Part shown: one piece after another, positions 29,677-40,180 of the stretch
Position numbering within the stretch: the first letter of the stretch is position 1
Layout of the letters: every line of letters begins with the position of its first letter
From: Staphylococcus saprophyticus subsp. saprophyticus ATCC 15305 = NCTC 7292
Lineage (GTDB): Bacteria > Bacillota > Bacilli > Staphylococcales > Staphylococcaceae
Direction of reading: 5' to 3'
Length of the DNA stretch: 64,000 nucleotides
Assembly: GCF_000010125.1 (NCBI RefSeq)
Contig: NC_007350.1
Location: forward strand, 1,054,001-1,118,000
The notes under the pieces: model-generated
The model's database searches: none
What the model was told of the DNA's origin: nothing
The model's input: the letters and a program-made list of their open reading frames with translations, nothing else
Translations under genes and position numbers: made by a program

Positions 29677-29901
29677 TAGACAACCTCACTTTTTACTTTT
29701 CATTTAGTATAAAGACTGTTTTAATAGTAATCAATCAATTGATTTGAAAAGGGTTAGATAATAAATAACCTAATACATATTATTATTAGAGATCATTTTA
29801 AATAAAATAAAAAATATTCACATGAATTAATCCATTTTCTCTTTTAATGCATAGGTAACTTACGTTATAATAAACAGTGATAAAATAGGAGGAGAAAACA
29901 T

Positions 29902-31593
29902 ATGGTGTTGTATATCGTTTTAGCAATTATATTCATTATACTCATTATTGTTGGTGTATTGTTCTATATGCGTTCAAATAAAAGCCAAATGATAGAAAAG
30001 GCTGAAGAACGAAAGCATAAAGTTGAACAATTACCATACGATGAAAGTTTATCTCAATTAACAGAATTTAACTTAACAGGTGAGACAAAATCAACGTATG
30101 ATAGATTGAAACAATCATCGTTAGATAGTAAAAATCAGTATTTATTACCGGTAGAAGAAAAGATTCATGATGCAGAGGGCTTGCTTGATAAATTTAAGTT
30201 TTCACAAGCTCAAACTGAAGTGGATGAAGCGCATGAAATGATGGATCAATATGAAGCGAACTATAATGAGCTCACTACACAAGTAGAAGAGATTATAGGA
30301 CTACATAAACAAAGTGACCATTTATATAATGAATGTAAAACGGATTACCGCGAAATGAAGCGTGATGTGTTAGCAAACAGACATCAATTCGGCGAAGCAG
30401 CTTCACCGCTTGAACAAGAAATCGAATCTTTTGTTCCAGAAATGGAAACTTATGAAACGCTTAAATCAGAAGGTAATTTCAATCAAGCACATGACCATAT
30501 CAAAACTTTAAATGATGACATGAATTATTTAAAAACAGATATGGATGAAATTCCAGATTTAATAAAAGAAGCACAAAAAGAATTGCCCGGCCAATTCCAA
30601 GACATTAAATATGGTTGTAGAGACTTGAAAGTAGAAGGCTACGACTTGGATCATGTCAAAATTGATAGCACGCTTCAAACATTAAAAACGGAGTTAAGCT
30701 TTGTAGAGCCAATGATAAGCAGATTAGAACTTGATGAAGCAAATGAAAAATTAAACAGCATTAATGACCGATTAGATGAAATGTACGAACTAATCGAGCT
30801 TGAAGTTAAAGCTAAAAATGATGTTGAAGAAACAAAAGAAGTTATTACAGATAATTTATTTAGAGCAAAAGAAATGAACTATACATTACAAACTGAAATT
30901 GAATATGTGCGCGAAAATTATTATATAAATGAAAGTGACGTACAAAATGTAAGACAGTTTGAAAATGAAATTCAAAATATGATTTCAGTATATGATGAAA
31001 TTTTACGTGAAATGGCGAAATCTGCAGTGCGTTATAGTGAAGTGCAAGACAACTTGAAATATATCGAAGAACATGTAGCTGTTATTAATGAAAAACAAGA
31101 AAAATTACAAAATCATTTAATTCAATTGCGTGAAGATGAGGCAGAAGCTGAAGAAAATATTTTACGAGTACAAAGTAAAAAAGAAGAAGTATATAGAAAA
31201 TTACTTGCTTCTAATTTACCAAGTGTACCGGAACGTTTTATCATTATGAAAAATGAAATTGATTATGAAGTAAGAGAAGTTAACAAGAAATTTAGTGTAC
31301 GTCCAATTCATGTCAAACAGTTAAAAGATAAAGTATCTAAAGTCGTCCTACAAATGAATAAATTTGATGATGAAGCTACAGATGTACTTGTTAATGCAGT
31401 TTATGCAGAAAAACTAATTGAATATGGCAATCGTTATCGTAAAGATAGTTCAAATATTGATAAAAGTCTTAATGAAGCAGAACGCTTATTTAAGAATAAT
31501 AGGTATAAACGTTCAATTGAAATTTCTGAACAAGCATTGGAACGCGTTGAGCCTGGTATTACAAAACAAATAGAATCAAAAGTTATTGGTTAA
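29902..31593 (+). CDS. ezrA: Septation ring formation regulator EzrA
   Basis: Membrane-anchored spectrin-like protein that limits FtsZ assembly and links the Z ring to peptidoglycan synthesis. The 563 residues have an N-terminal membrane helix (about 2-23, outside to inside), then long helical coiled-coil repeats. The C-terminal part keeps the family pattern with [15 protein letters not shown] near residue 535. The start follows AGGAGGAG. A monocistronic unit ending in a perfect CGAGACA hairpin. Confidence 0.96.
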   Translation: MVLYIVLAIIFIILIIVGVLFYMRSNKSQMIEKAEERKHKVEQLPYDESLSQLTEFNLTGETKSTYDRLKQSSLDSKNQYLLPVEEKIHDAEGLLDKFKFSQAQTEVDEAHEMMDQYEANYNELTTQVEEIIGLHKQSDHLYNECKTDYREMKRDVLANRHQFGEAASPLEQEIESFVPEMETYETLKSEGNFNQAHDHIKTLNDDMNYLKTDMDEIPDLIKEAQKELPGQFQDIKYGCRDLKVEGYDLDHVKIDSTLQTLKTELSFVEPMISRLELDEANEKLNSINDRLDEMYELIELEVKAKNDVEETKEVITDNLFRAKEMNYTLQTEIEYVRENYYINESDVQNVRQFENEIQNMISVYDEILREMAKSAVRYSEVQDNLKYIEEHVAVINEKQEKLQNHLIQLREDEAEAEENILRVQSKKEEVYRKLLASNLPSVPERFIIMKNEIDYEVREVNKKFSVRPIHVKQLKDKVSKVVLQMNKFDDEATDVLVNAVYAEKLIEYGNRYRKDSSNIDKSLNEAERLFKNNRYKRSIEISEQALERVEPGITKQIESKVIG

Positions 31594-31625
31594 TATTAAG
31601 CACATTACGCATAACTATAGATTAG

Positions 31626-31662
31626 AAAAGACTCGAGACACTGATTGTCTCGAGTCTTTTTT
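31626..31662 (+). terminator. CGAGACA-family hairpin after ezrA (copy 4)
   Basis: AAAAGACTCGAGACA and TGTCTCGAGTCTTTT are perfect complements with a 5-base loop, then TT. Confidence 0.9.
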
Positions 31663-32134
31663 GCGATCGTTGATTCGAATGAGGATTGTTAATTTAAAAA
31701 AACGGACAGTCGATACATAGCGTTTTATTTGTAATGCATGTTCATCGATTTGAATACGTGAAGTGTGCATTGAATGTGAATTGATTTTTATTTAATCCCA
31801 TGATGAACAAGCTAGTATCGTAAATTATTTAACAATTATATGATTTATGTCTCAGTCTCTTTTCTTTTTAGTAAAAGCGAGTATAATGCTAACAGTGTAA
31901 GTTTTAATCGGATAGTTAAAACATATGAAAATGTATTTAAGTGCGTATATTCAATCTAATTTAGTTATAAAATGTATTAATGTTAAATCATTAAAATGAA
32001 TAGGTGGAGCGCATGCATATATTCTGTTAAGTGAAATGTTTATATGTAGCATATTCCGATTAAGATATAAAATTTTAAAAGCCGACGCTTTTCGGAGTTC
32101 AAATAAACTACAAGAAAAAATTGGAGTGAAAACA
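31663..32134 (+). other. Long gene-free region before nifS
   Basis: About 470 AT-rich bases. There is a lone right arm of the dispersed hairpin family at 31846-31864 (ATGTCTCAGTCTCTTTT) without its partner, and the ribosome site TTGGAGTG of nifS at the end. A longer in-frame opening from 32036 has no ribosome site and no homology that I recognise. Confidence 0.4.
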
Positions 32135-33271
32135 TTGATATACCTTGATAACGCTGCAACAACGAAGCCTAAGCAAGATGTGTTAGATACTTTTATTAAA
32201 GTGAATCAATCACTATATTTTAATCCTAATAGTCCACATCAAGCAGGTTTACAAGCAGAACAATTATTACAACAATCAAAACGACAAATTAAAGACTTAT
32301 TTAATTTAGATAATACATTTGATATTATTTATACAAGTGGTGCTACTGAATCAAATAATATAGCACTTAAAGGTATTGCTTATAAGAAAAAGAATTTCGC
32401 CAATGAAATTATCACTTCATTATTAGAACATCCCTCCGTTTTAGAAGTGGTTCGTTCACTAGAGGACGAAGGATTTATTGTGAAGTATGTCGATGTAACA
32501 GATGAAGGTCGAATAGATTTGAATCACCTTCAAACATTAATGTCAGATAATGTAGGACTTGTTACATGTATGCATGTCAACAATATAATGGGTCAAATAC
32601 AACCGATTGCCGATATAGCAGAGATTGTTCATCAATATCCTAAAGCACATTTACATGTTGATGCAGTACAAGCTATTGGGAAAACACCACTCATATTTGA
32701 AGGTGTAGATACACTTAGTCTAAGCGGACATAAATTTAATGGTTTGAAAGGCCAAGGCATTTTATTTGTTCGAAATATACATCAGTTAGAACCAATTGTT
32801 CATGGTGGTGGACAAGAATTTGGTGTGAGAAGTGGGACGGTTAACTTACCGATGGATATTGCTATCGTTAAAGCGATGAAATCAGCAGTTAATCATACAC
32901 AGGATTTAAATAGTCGGTTAAGCGAATTTAATAATGAATTACGCCAATATTTGGTTGCATTTCGTGGTGTTGAGGTTAATTCACCTAAGGGTGCTGCTGC
33001 TCATATTTTAAATGTTGGGTTGGCAGGTGTTAAAGGTGAAGTATTGGTGAATGCATTCTCTAAAAATGACATCATGTTATCAACGACGAGTGCTTGTTCT
33101 TCGAAAAAAGCAAGTCTTAATGAAGTTTTGTTAGCAATGGGTATTCCAACGAAGCAAATTGAAGGTAGTATCCGTATTTCTATGGATAGCTATACTACTG
33201 AAGCAGATATTGAAACATTCAAGGAAAAATTCAAATTAGTATATGAAGAAGTGAAGGAGTTGTTAGTATGA
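32135..33271 (+). CDS. Cysteine desulfurase, NifS/IscS type
   Basis: PLP enzyme that moves sulfur from cysteine to acceptor proteins. [11 protein letters not shown] at the N-terminus, the PLP lysine in [11 protein letters not shown] (near residue 202) and the active cysteine in [11 protein letters not shown] (near residue 326) are present. I choose the TTG at 32135 after TTGGAGTG; it gives the family N-terminus and 378 residues. The stop overlaps the thiI start by 4 bases (ATGA), so the pair is translationally coupled. In B. subtilis the matching NifZ-ThiI pair makes 4-thiouridine in tRNA, and the same role is expected here. Confidence 0.93.
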   Translation: MIYLDNAATTKPKQDVLDTFIKVNQSLYFNPNSPHQAGLQAEQLLQQSKRQIKDLFNLDNTFDIIYTSGATESNNIALKGIAYKKKNFANEIITSLLEHPSVLEVVRSLEDEGFIVKYVDVTDEGRIDLNHLQTLMSDNVGLVTCMHVNNIMGQIQPIADIAEIVHQYPKAHLHVDAVQAIGKTPLIFEGVDTLSLSGHKFNGLKGQGILFVRNIHQLEPIVHGGGQEFGVRSGTVNLPMDIAIVKAMKSAVNHTQDLNSRLSEFNNELRQYLVAFRGVEVNSPKGAAAHILNVGLAGVKGEVLVNAFSKNDIMLSTTSACSSKKASLNEVLLAMGIPTKQIEGSIRISMDSYTTEADIETFKEKFKLVYEEVKELLV

Positions 33272-34491
33272 TTTATGATCACATATTAGTGAGGTACGGT
33301 GAGCTTACTTTAAAAGGCGCCAACCGTAAAATATTTGTGAACAAATTACGTTCTAATGTAAAGCTTGCATTAATGCCGTTACAAGGTTATACAGTAAAGG
33401 CAAATAGAGACAGAATGTATATTGAATTAGACGAAGGCGCAGATATTGAAGAAATGTGTAATCGACTAAAAAAAGTCTTCGGTATTTATTCTATCAGTCC
33501 CGTATTAAAAATTGAAAAGACAGTAGAAGCGGTTAATGAATTAGCGGTGCGCTTTGCTAAGGAATATGCAGATGGTGATACATTTAAAATTGATGTAAAA
33601 CGTTCAGATAAAAACTTTCCATATGATACGTATGCATTGCAACGCACGGTCGGTGGCGCTGTTTTAGATGCTACGAACCATTTATCAGTCGATGTGCATA
33701 ACCCAGATCACAACATTAAAGTTGAAGTACGTTTAGATGCAATCTATATGTACGATCAAGTGATTGAAGGTTCAGGTGGATTACCAGTAGGTACGGGTGG
33801 TAAGACATTGCTTATGCTATCCGGCGGTATTGATTCACCTGTTGCAGGTATAGAAGTTATGCGCAGAGGTGTTACAGTAGAAGCGATTCATTTTCATAGT
33901 CCGCCATTTACAAGTGAAAAAGCGAAAGAAAAGGTTATTGAATTAACACGCATTTTATCTGGACATGTAGGACCCATAAAATTGCATATTGTTCCTTTTA
34001 CAGATTTACAAAAACAAGTTAATAAAGTTGTACATGAACGCTATACAATGACTTCAACAAGACGCATGATGATGCGCGTTGCGGATAAAGTTGTTCATGA
34101 TATTGATGCCCATGCGATAGTAAATGGTGAAAATTTAGGTCAAGTGGCAAGTCAAACGCTAAAAAGTATGTATGCTATTAACCATGTCACTTCTACACCA
34201 GTACTTCGCCCGTTATTAACGTTAGATAAAGAAGATATTGTAAAAAAAGCGAAAGAAATTGGAACGTTTGATGTGTCTATTCAACCTTATGAAGATTGTT
34301 GCACAATCTTCACGCCAAAAAATCCTATAACTGAACCAGATATTGAAAAAGTAGAAAAATATGAAATTGGTTATGATTTTGAACCATTAGTACAACAAGC
34401 TGTAGATGGTATTGAAACATTGCTTATTACTAGTGATTACCAAAGTGAAAAAGATACAGCAACACAAGCACTAGCTGACGATTTATTTTAA
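33268..34491 (+). CDS. thiI: tRNA 4-thiouridine synthase ThiI
   Basis: Adenylates U8 of tRNA and inserts sulfur supplied by the desulfurase. The N-terminal ferredoxin-like and THUMP domains cover about residues 1-165, and the PP-loop ATPase motif [10 protein letters not shown] is near 184-193. A Cys pair is visible in PYEDCCTIF near residue 345. At 407 residues it lacks the C-terminal rhodanese domain of E. coli ThiI, as in other Firmicutes, so it depends on the neighbouring desulfurase directly. Start overlaps nifS. Confidence 0.96.
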   Translation: MIYDHILVRYGELTLKGANRKIFVNKLRSNVKLALMPLQGYTVKANRDRMYIELDEGADIEEMCNRLKKVFGIYSISPVLKIEKTVEAVNELAVRFAKEYADGDTFKIDVKRSDKNFPYDTYALQRTVGGAVLDATNHLSVDVHNPDHNIKVEVRLDAIYMYDQVIEGSGGLPVGTGGKTLLMLSGGIDSPVAGIEVMRRGVTVEAIHFHSPPFTSEKAKEKVIELTRILSGHVGPIKLHIVPFTDLQKQVNKVVHERYTMTSTRRMMMRVADKVVHDIDAHAIVNGENLGQVASQTLKSMYAINHVTSTPVLRPLLTLDKEDIVKKAKEIGTFDVSIQPYEDCCTIFTPKNPITEPDIEKVEKYEIGYDFEPLVQQAVDGIETLLITSDYQSEKDTATQALADDLF

Positions 34492-34545
34492 TATATTAAA
34501 GTATCATGGAATATATATTTTTTAATAAATAAAGGGGTTGGTTAA

Positions 34546-35319
34546 ATGTTAGAGTGGGATGTTTCAATTGTAATCATCATTATTCTTCTTGGATTTTTGG
34601 CTGCATTTATTGATGCAGTTGTAGGCGGTGGTGGTTTAATATCAATACCTGCATTGCTTGCAGTTGGTATGCCACCATCCACAGCATTAGGAACAAATAA
34701 ATTAGCAAGTGCATTCGGTTCTTTGACAAGTGCATTTCGCTTTTTGCGTTCTGGCAATGTGGATTTGAAAATTGTTGGTAAATTATTTCCATTTGTATTT
34801 GTATTCGCTATTGGTGGCGCCAGTATCGCCACATTCTTACCTTCAGAGCTCTTAAAACCAGTTGTTATTGTTATACTAACCATTGTGATGATTTACACGA
34901 TTATGAAAAAAGATTGGGGTAACGTCCGTACCTTTACCAAATTAACTTTTGGGAAAGCAATACTATTTGCTTTACTCATGTGTTTAATAGGCTTTTATGA
35001 TGGCTTTTTAGGTGGCGGAACGGGTTCTTTTATGCTCTTTATTTTACTAATGTTTGGTTTTGATTTTTTAGGCGCGGCAGGTAATGCGAAAGTGTTAAAC
35101 TTTGCCTCCAATTTAGGTGCACTCCTCTTATTTATATGCTTAGGCCAAGTGGATTATTTTTATGGCTTGATTATGGCTGTAAGTATGATATGTGGTTCTT
35201 ATGTAGGTGCTATGTTTGCTATAAAAAAAGGTGTGGGCTACGTCAAAGTATTATTTATAGTCGTGACTGCAATATTAATCTTGAAAAATGCTTATGATTA
35301 TTTAATACAAATCATATAG
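34546..35319 (+). CDS. TauE/SafE-family sulfite/anion exporter
   Basis: A 257-residue integral membrane protein with about eight helices. The two TSUP half-motifs are seen: VVGGGGLISIP-ALLAVG-MPPSTALGTNK in the first half and GFYDGFLGGGTGSFM in the second. Family members move sulfite, sulfoacetate or related anions. The start follows AAAGGGG, 54 bases after thiI, with no terminator between, so it may be read with the sulfur-transfer genes. Substrate unknown. Confidence 0.88.
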   Translation: MLEWDVSIVIIIILLGFLAAFIDAVVGGGGLISIPALLAVGMPPSTALGTNKLASAFGSLTSAFRFLRSGNVDLKIVGKLFPFVFVFAIGGASIATFLPSELLKPVVIVILTIVMIYTIMKKDWGNVRTFTKLTFGKAILFALLMCLIGFYDGFLGGGTGSFMLFILLMFGFDFLGAAGNAKVLNFASNLGALLLFICLGQVDYFYGLIMAVSMICGSYVGAMFAIKKGVGYVKVLFIVVTAILILKNAYDYLIQII

Positions 35320-35465
35320 CTATCAATTAGTACAGTATATAAAATCTGTTATAAATACATAAGTCTCATTTTTGTAGTAGTTTTGAGTCAAACACGTGAT
35401 TGGATTTTAACAGAAAGTGTTTATCAATAAGAAACAGTATGGTCTAAAGTAAATGATGAATTGTT

Positions 35466-35516
35466 GAGAGCATAGTAAGAAATCAAAATGGATTGATTTC
35501 TTACTATGCTCTCTTT
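35466..35516 (+). terminator. Perfect 21-bp terminator hairpin after exporter gene
   Basis: Bases 35466-35486 and 35493-35513 are perfect complements with a 6-base loop and TTT follows. It separates the exporter from sppA. Confidence 0.88.
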
Positions 35517-35603
35517 ATTAATCTTATTTAAGGTATACATTTAGGATTTAATTGTGTTTAAATGAAGAAGGAATCAATAGAAAATATATGGGAGTGACGA
35601 TGA

Positions 35604-36596
35604 ATGTCGAAAAAGCGTATTATCGCCTTAATACTTGCAGTTGTGATCGTTCTCGGTGGTATAATAATGAGTTCTATTTCAGCTGTTGTTTCATCTTTAT
35701 TTAGTGAATCAACTACATCTGATACGAATCCTTTTACAGAGAAAGTAGAAAAAGAAGGTAATTCCAGCAAACGTATCGCTCATCTAACATTAAATGGTGA
35801 AATTACTGAAGGTACTGGTGGTGGCCTGTTCGGTGGTGAAGGATATAACCATGAAGCATTTTTAAAACAGTTGGATAATGTGAAAAAAGATGATTCTATA
35901 AAAGGTGTGCTGTTAACGGTCAATACACCCGGTGGCGGTACATATCCAAGTGATGAAATTTATGAAAAGATAAAAGAAATTAAACAAAAACATAAAAAGA
36001 TTTATGTACATATGGATAGCATGGCTGCGTCAGGTGGATATTATATTTCAGCACCTGCAGATAAGATTTATGCAGGTCCACAAACAATGACTGGTTCAAT
36101 CGGAGTGATTATGTCTAGTATCGATTACTCCGGATTACAAAAGAATTTAGGTATCAAACAAAACGTAATCAAATCAGGTGAACATAAAGATATTTTAAGC
36201 AGTTCAAGAGAAATGACAAGCGAAGAAAGAGATATCTTACAATCTGTTTTAGATGATAGCTTCAATAGATTTGTTAATATTGTAAAAGACGGTCGAGATA
36301 TGCCAGAAAGTAAAGTTAGAAAGCTGGCAGATGGTCGAATTTATAGCGCGCAACAAGCGAAAAGTAATGGTCTGATTGACGAAATTGGTTACGAAGATCA
36401 AACTGTCAAAGCATTGAAAAAAGATATTAATGCTAAGGACGCAGAAGTGTTTGAATATAGCACAGACGGTGGTTGGTTCTCATCAATGTATAATGTGAAA
36501 TCAAGCATTTCTCAGTTTACAAATGAAATCAAAGATGTGAAATCAATCATTACAAATGATACTAAAACTGAACCTATGTATCTTTACGAGGGTTAG
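35604..36596 (+). CDS. sppA: Signal peptide peptidase SppA
   Basis: Membrane-bound Ser/Lys protease that clears cleaved signal peptides. One N-terminal membrane helix (about 5-32), then the S49 domain with the nucleophile S143 (DSMAASGGYYIS) and the general base K195 (SGEHKDIL). The 52-residue spacing equals the one known for B. subtilis SppA. 330 residues. The start follows GGGAGTGACG. The RDD gene starts 8 bases after the stop, so they form an operon as in B. subtilis (sppA-yteJ). Confidence 0.95.
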   Translation: MSKKRIIALILAVVIVLGGIIMSSISAVVSSLFSESTTSDTNPFTEKVEKEGNSSKRIAHLTLNGEITEGTGGGLFGGEGYNHEAFLKQLDNVKKDDSIKGVLLTVNTPGGGTYPSDEIYEKIKEIKQKHKKIYVHMDSMAASGGYYISAPADKIYAGPQTMTGSIGVIMSSIDYSGLQKNLGIKQNVIKSGEHKDILSSSREMTSEERDILQSVLDDSFNRFVNIVKDGRDMPESKVRKLADGRIYSAQQAKSNGLIDEIGYEDQTVKALKKDINAKDAEVFEYSTDGGWFSSMYNVKSSISQFTNEIKDVKSIITNDTKTEPMYLYEG

Positions 36597-36604
36597 GTGA
36601 AATT

Positions 36605-37141
36605 ATGGAAAACATACAAGACAGTGTTTCAGAATATACAAAAGATAGTGCACAAAAAATAGATACAGATGCACTGTATCATGAACAAATGTTAAAAGCT
36701 TTATATGCTGGTTTTGGTATTAGATTTTGTGCTTTCATAATAGATTTGTTAATCATTTTCGGAGTACATAGTTTGATCTTAAAACCGATTTATCATTTCA
36801 CAAATTTAGATTCAGCAAAACTATGGATTGATTATTTTAGTGTGGGTCATCTGTTGGATGCATTAGTATTTTATTTGTATTTTGTATTAATGACAAAATA
36901 TTTTAAACAAACACTTGGTAAAATGATTTGCAATATCAGAGTAGAGCGCATGGACAGACAACAGCTAACGTGGACAGATGTACTGTTTAGAGAATGGATT
37001 GGACGTATTATTAGCGGTGTATTTGCAAACTTGCCTTATTTAGTGACAATTTTTACTAAAAAGCATAGAGGTATACATGATTATTTCGCAGATACGGTGG
37101 TCATAAAAAATAAATTTGAAAAATTTTTTTATTTAAAGTAG
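36605..37141 (+). CDS. RDD-family membrane protein, YteJ-like
   Basis: A 178-residue protein with a hydrophilic start (about 35 residues), then the RDD domain: Arg in AGFGIRFCAFIIDLLIIFG (helix 1), a second helix near 85-100, and a third near 135-150 with GxxxG-like small residues. The start has TTAGGTGA inside the sppA end. In B. subtilis YteJ accompanies SppA and has been linked to limiting its activity; the same is inferred here from context. Confidence 0.87.
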   Translation: MENIQDSVSEYTKDSAQKIDTDALYHEQMLKALYAGFGIRFCAFIIDLLIIFGVHSLILKPIYHFTNLDSAKLWIDYFSVGHLLDALVFYLYFVLMTKYFKQTLGKMICNIRVERMDRQQLTWTDVLFREWIGRIISGVFANLPYLVTIFTKKHRGIHDYFADTVVIKNKFEKFFYLK

Positions 37142-37233
37142 GTTAACACTTATTACAGGTAGAATAGTATCATTCATAATTCTAAAGCGTTATAATAATT
37201 GAAGTACACATTTATAATTTAGGAGGCGTTCTA

Positions 37234-37728
37234 ATGGCGCAAATTACATTCAAACAAGAACCAATTACTTTATTAGGTTCGCAAGTGAAAACAGGTGAAA
37301 CAGCTCCAGAATTCACTTTGCTAGATAATGATTTAAATGAAGTAAACTTATCAACTTATGATGGTCAAAAGAAATTAATTAGTGTTGTACCATCTATAGA
37401 TACAGGTGTTTGCGATCAACAAACGCGTAAATTTAACGAAGAAGCTTCACAAGAAGATGGCGTTGTATTAACTGTTTCAGTTGATTTACCATTCGCACAA
37501 AAAAGATGGTGTGCATCGAACGGATTAGATAACGTGATTACATTAAGTGACCATAAAGACTTATCTTTTGGTAAAAACTATGGTGTCGTAATGGAAGAAT
37601 TACGTTTACTTGCACGTTCCGTTTTTGTATTAGATAAAAATAATAAAGTCGTATATTCAGAGATTGTTTCTGAAGGTACAGATTTCCCAGACTTTGAATC
37701 AGCATTAGAAGCATATCGCAATATTTAA
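37234..37728 (+). CDS. tpx: Thiol peroxidase Tpx
   Basis: Atypical 2-Cys peroxiredoxin that reduces hydrogen and alkyl peroxides with thioredoxin. Peroxidatic C60 ([12 protein letters not shown]) and resolving C93 (RWCASNGL) are present, in a normal 164-residue length. The start follows AGGAGGCG; a TATAAT lies at 37191-37196. Upstream of the methyltransferase and ackA as in B. subtilis tpx-ytxK-ackA. Confidence 0.96.
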   Translation: MAQITFKQEPITLLGSQVKTGETAPEFTLLDNDLNEVNLSTYDGQKKLISVVPSIDTGVCDQQTRKFNEEASQEDGVVLTVSVDLPFAQKRWCASNGLDNVITLSDHKDLSFGKNYGVVMEELRLLARSVFVLDKNNKVVYSEIVSEGTDFPDFESALEAYRNI

Positions 37729-37894
37729 TTACGTTTTGCAATATATATAATAAGTTAAATATATTGTTGCTCAAGCAAACAGTATCATTGACATTATAAA
37801 AATTACTGTCCATAATTATTTGGTAAAATAAGTTAGTATAAACTGGCTTGATTTCAATTAAATTATGGGCAGTTTTTTTAGAAAGGACTATTAA

Positions 37895-38842
37895 ATGACA
37901 CAAGAAGAAACAGTAATGGAGCAGTTATTCAAAACATTAGATGAAAAAGTAAAGGATTTAAATGATGGAAACGGACAAAGTTTTATCGAAAATTTAGGTC
38001 TTGCTATGGAGCATATTTATACAAATAAGAGAGAGTTATTAGAACAAGCTACATTGCAAGATAGAAGGAAAGCATTCCAGTTTGCATATCTAAGTCTAAT
38101 GCAAAAAGAAGATATACAAGCAAATCATCAAATTACACCAGATTCTATTGGCCTAATTTTAGGCTTTTTAGCTGAACGATTCTTAAAAAATAACGAGTCA
38201 ATGCACATTGCAGATATTGCTAGTGGTGCTGGACATTTAAGTGCTTCGGTACACGAGGTGCTTTCAGATCACACTTTAATGCATCACTTAGTAGAAGTAG
38301 ATCCAGTACTTTCTAGAGTAAGTGTCCATTTGGCTAACTTTTTAGAAATACCGTTTGATGTTTATCCTCAAGATGCAATTATGCCTTTACCTTTCGAAGA
38401 CGCAGACGTTGTAATAGGGGATTTACCAATTGGATACTATCCTGTTGATGATAGAAGTAAAGAAATGGCACTTGGTTTCGATGAAGGGCACAGTTATTCT
38501 CATTTCTTATTGATAGAGCAAGCTATTACAGCTATGAAAGCATCTGGTTATGCATTTTTAGTTGTTCCAAGCAATATTTTTGAAGGTGAAAATGTGAAAC
38601 AGTTGCAAAATTTCATTGCTACAGAGACAGAAATGCAAGCATTCTTAAATTTACCATCAACCTTATTTAAAAATGAAAAAGCACGTAAATCTATCCTTGT
38701 ATTACAGAAAAAAGAAACGAATGTGACGAAACCAGTCGAAGTTTTATTAGCAAATATACCAGATTTCAAGAGCCCACAACAGTTCCAAGCATTTTTACAA
38801 GATTTAAATGCATGGATGCAAGAAAATCATCCTGAAAATTAA
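37895..38842 (+). CDS. Class I SAM methyltransferase, YtxK-like
   Basis: A 315-residue protein related to N6-adenine DNA methylases. The SAM site is DIASGAGHLS (near residue 109), and the catalytic (N/D)PPY position reads GDLPIGYYP (near residue 175), which is altered, so DNA methylation is doubtful. The B. subtilis counterpart YtxK sits in the same tpx-ytxK-ackA order and has no firm function. The start follows AGAAAGGA. There is no restriction enzyme or specificity subunit nearby, so this is not a restriction-modification system. Confidence 0.86.
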   Translation: MTQEETVMEQLFKTLDEKVKDLNDGNGQSFIENLGLAMEHIYTNKRELLEQATLQDRRKAFQFAYLSLMQKEDIQANHQITPDSIGLILGFLAERFLKNNESMHIADIASGAGHLSASVHEVLSDHTLMHHLVEVDPVLSRVSVHLANFLEIPFDVYPQDAIMPLPFEDADVVIGDLPIGYYPVDDRSKEMALGFDEGHSYSHFLLIEQAITAMKASGYAFLVVPSNIFEGENVKQLQNFIATETEMQAFLNLPSTLFKNEKARKSILVLQKKETNVTKPVEVLLANIPDFKSPQQFQAFLQDLNAWMQENHPEN

Positions 38843-38927
38843 ACTGTAATATTCTTGAATTCATACTGTATTAATGATTAAATAGTAATGGATATAAAAC
38901 TTATTTGAAAATGGAGGCATTGTGCTT

Positions 38928-40127
38928 ATGTCAAAATTGATTTTGGCTATAAATGCTGGTAGTTCATCTTTGAAATTTCAACTTATTGAAATGCCGGAAG
39001 AAAAAATTGTAACTAAGGGACTTATTGAACGTATTGGATTAAAAGATTCAGTATTCACTATTGAAGTAAATGGGGATAAAATTAAAGAAACAAATGATAT
39101 TGCTGATCACGAAGAAGCAGTTAATATCATGTTAGATAGTTTCAAAAAACATGGTGTCATTGATAGTATTTATGACATTAATGGTACTGGACACCGAGTT
39201 GTACATGGTGGCGAATTATTCCCAGAGTCAGTTTATATAACTGATGAAGTAGAAAAGCAAATTGAAAGTTTAAGTGAATTAGCACCTTTACACAACCCAG
39301 CTAACTTAATGGGTATCCGCGCTTTCCGTAAATTATTACCGGAAATTCCACATGTCGCAGTGTTTGATACATCATTCCATCAAACAATGCCTGAAAAATC
39401 GTTCTTGTATAGTTTACCTTATCAATATTATAAAGATTATGGTATTCGTAAATATGGTTTCCACGGTACGAGCCATAAATATGTCTCTCAACGTGCAGCA
39501 GATATTTTAGGTAAACCAATTGAAGAATTACGTCTTATTTCTTGTCATATTGGTAATGGTGCCTCTATAGCTGCTATCGATGGTGGAGAATCTGTAGATA
39601 CATCCATGGGATTCACACCTTTAGCTGGTGTGACAATGGGAACACGTTCAGGTAACATTGACCCTGCATTAATTCCGTTTATCATGGAAAAAACAGGTAA
39701 GAATGCTGAAGAAGTCTTAAATACGTTGAATAAGGAATCAGGATTACTTGGTATCTCTGGTACATCTAGTGATTTAAGAGATATTCAAGGAGAAGCTGAA
39801 GAGGGCAAAGATAGAGCTCAATTAGCACTCGATGTCTTCGCTTCACGTATTCACAAATATATCGGTTCTTATGCGACACGTATGCATGGTGTAGATGTTA
39901 TCGTATTTACAGCAGGCGTTGGTGAAAATTCTGATGTTGTAAGAGCTAAAGTGTTAGAAGGATTAGAATTTATGGGAGTATATTGGGATGCTAAGAAAAA
40001 TGAAAGCATTCATGGTGAAGAAGCATTTATTAACTACCCACACTCACCAGTTAAAGTTATCGTTATTCCAACAAATGAAGAAGTTATGATTGCGCGTGAC
40101 GTTATCAATTTTGGTGATCTTAAATAA
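38928..40127 (+). CDS. ackA: Acetate kinase
   Basis: Makes ATP and acetate from acetyl phosphate; main ATP-gaining end of overflow metabolism in staphylococci. N-terminal [16 protein letters not shown], the [11 protein letters not shown] signature near residue 177 and the GNGAS phosphate loop are present. I choose the ATG at 38928 (10 bases after GGAGG) over the in-frame GTG at 38922 (4 bases after it). 399 residues. No convincing cre is seen upstream, unlike B. subtilis ackA. Confidence 0.97.
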   Translation: MSKLILAINAGSSSLKFQLIEMPEEKIVTKGLIERIGLKDSVFTIEVNGDKIKETNDIADHEEAVNIMLDSFKKHGVIDSIYDINGTGHRVVHGGELFPESVYITDEVEKQIESLSELAPLHNPANLMGIRAFRKLLPEIPHVAVFDTSFHQTMPEKSFLYSLPYQYYKDYGIRKYGFHGTSHKYVSQRAADILGKPIEELRLISCHIGNGASIAAIDGGESVDTSMGFTPLAGVTMGTRSGNIDPALIPFIMEKTGKNAEEVLNTLNKESGLLGISGTSSDLRDIQGEAEEGKDRAQLALDVFASRIHKYIGSYATRMHGVDVIVFTAGVGENSDVVRAKVLEGLEFMGVYWDAKKNESIHGEEAFINYPHSPVKVIVIPTNEEVMIARDVINFGDLK

Positions 40128-40144
40128 ATTATATTTAAATAAGT

Positions 40145-40179
40145 AAAGGCATTTTCCAAAATCGGAAAATGCCTTTTTT
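40145..40179. terminator. Terminator between ackA and the phytase-like gene
   Basis: AAAGGCATTTTCC and GGAAAATGCCTTT with a 6-base loop and T-run; the genes converge. Confidence 0.9.
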
Positions 40180-40180
40180 G

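Noticed and set aside
37895..38842. Restriction-modification system
   Set aside because: Neighbours are tpx and ackA; there is no nuclease or specificity gene and the catalytic motif is altered.
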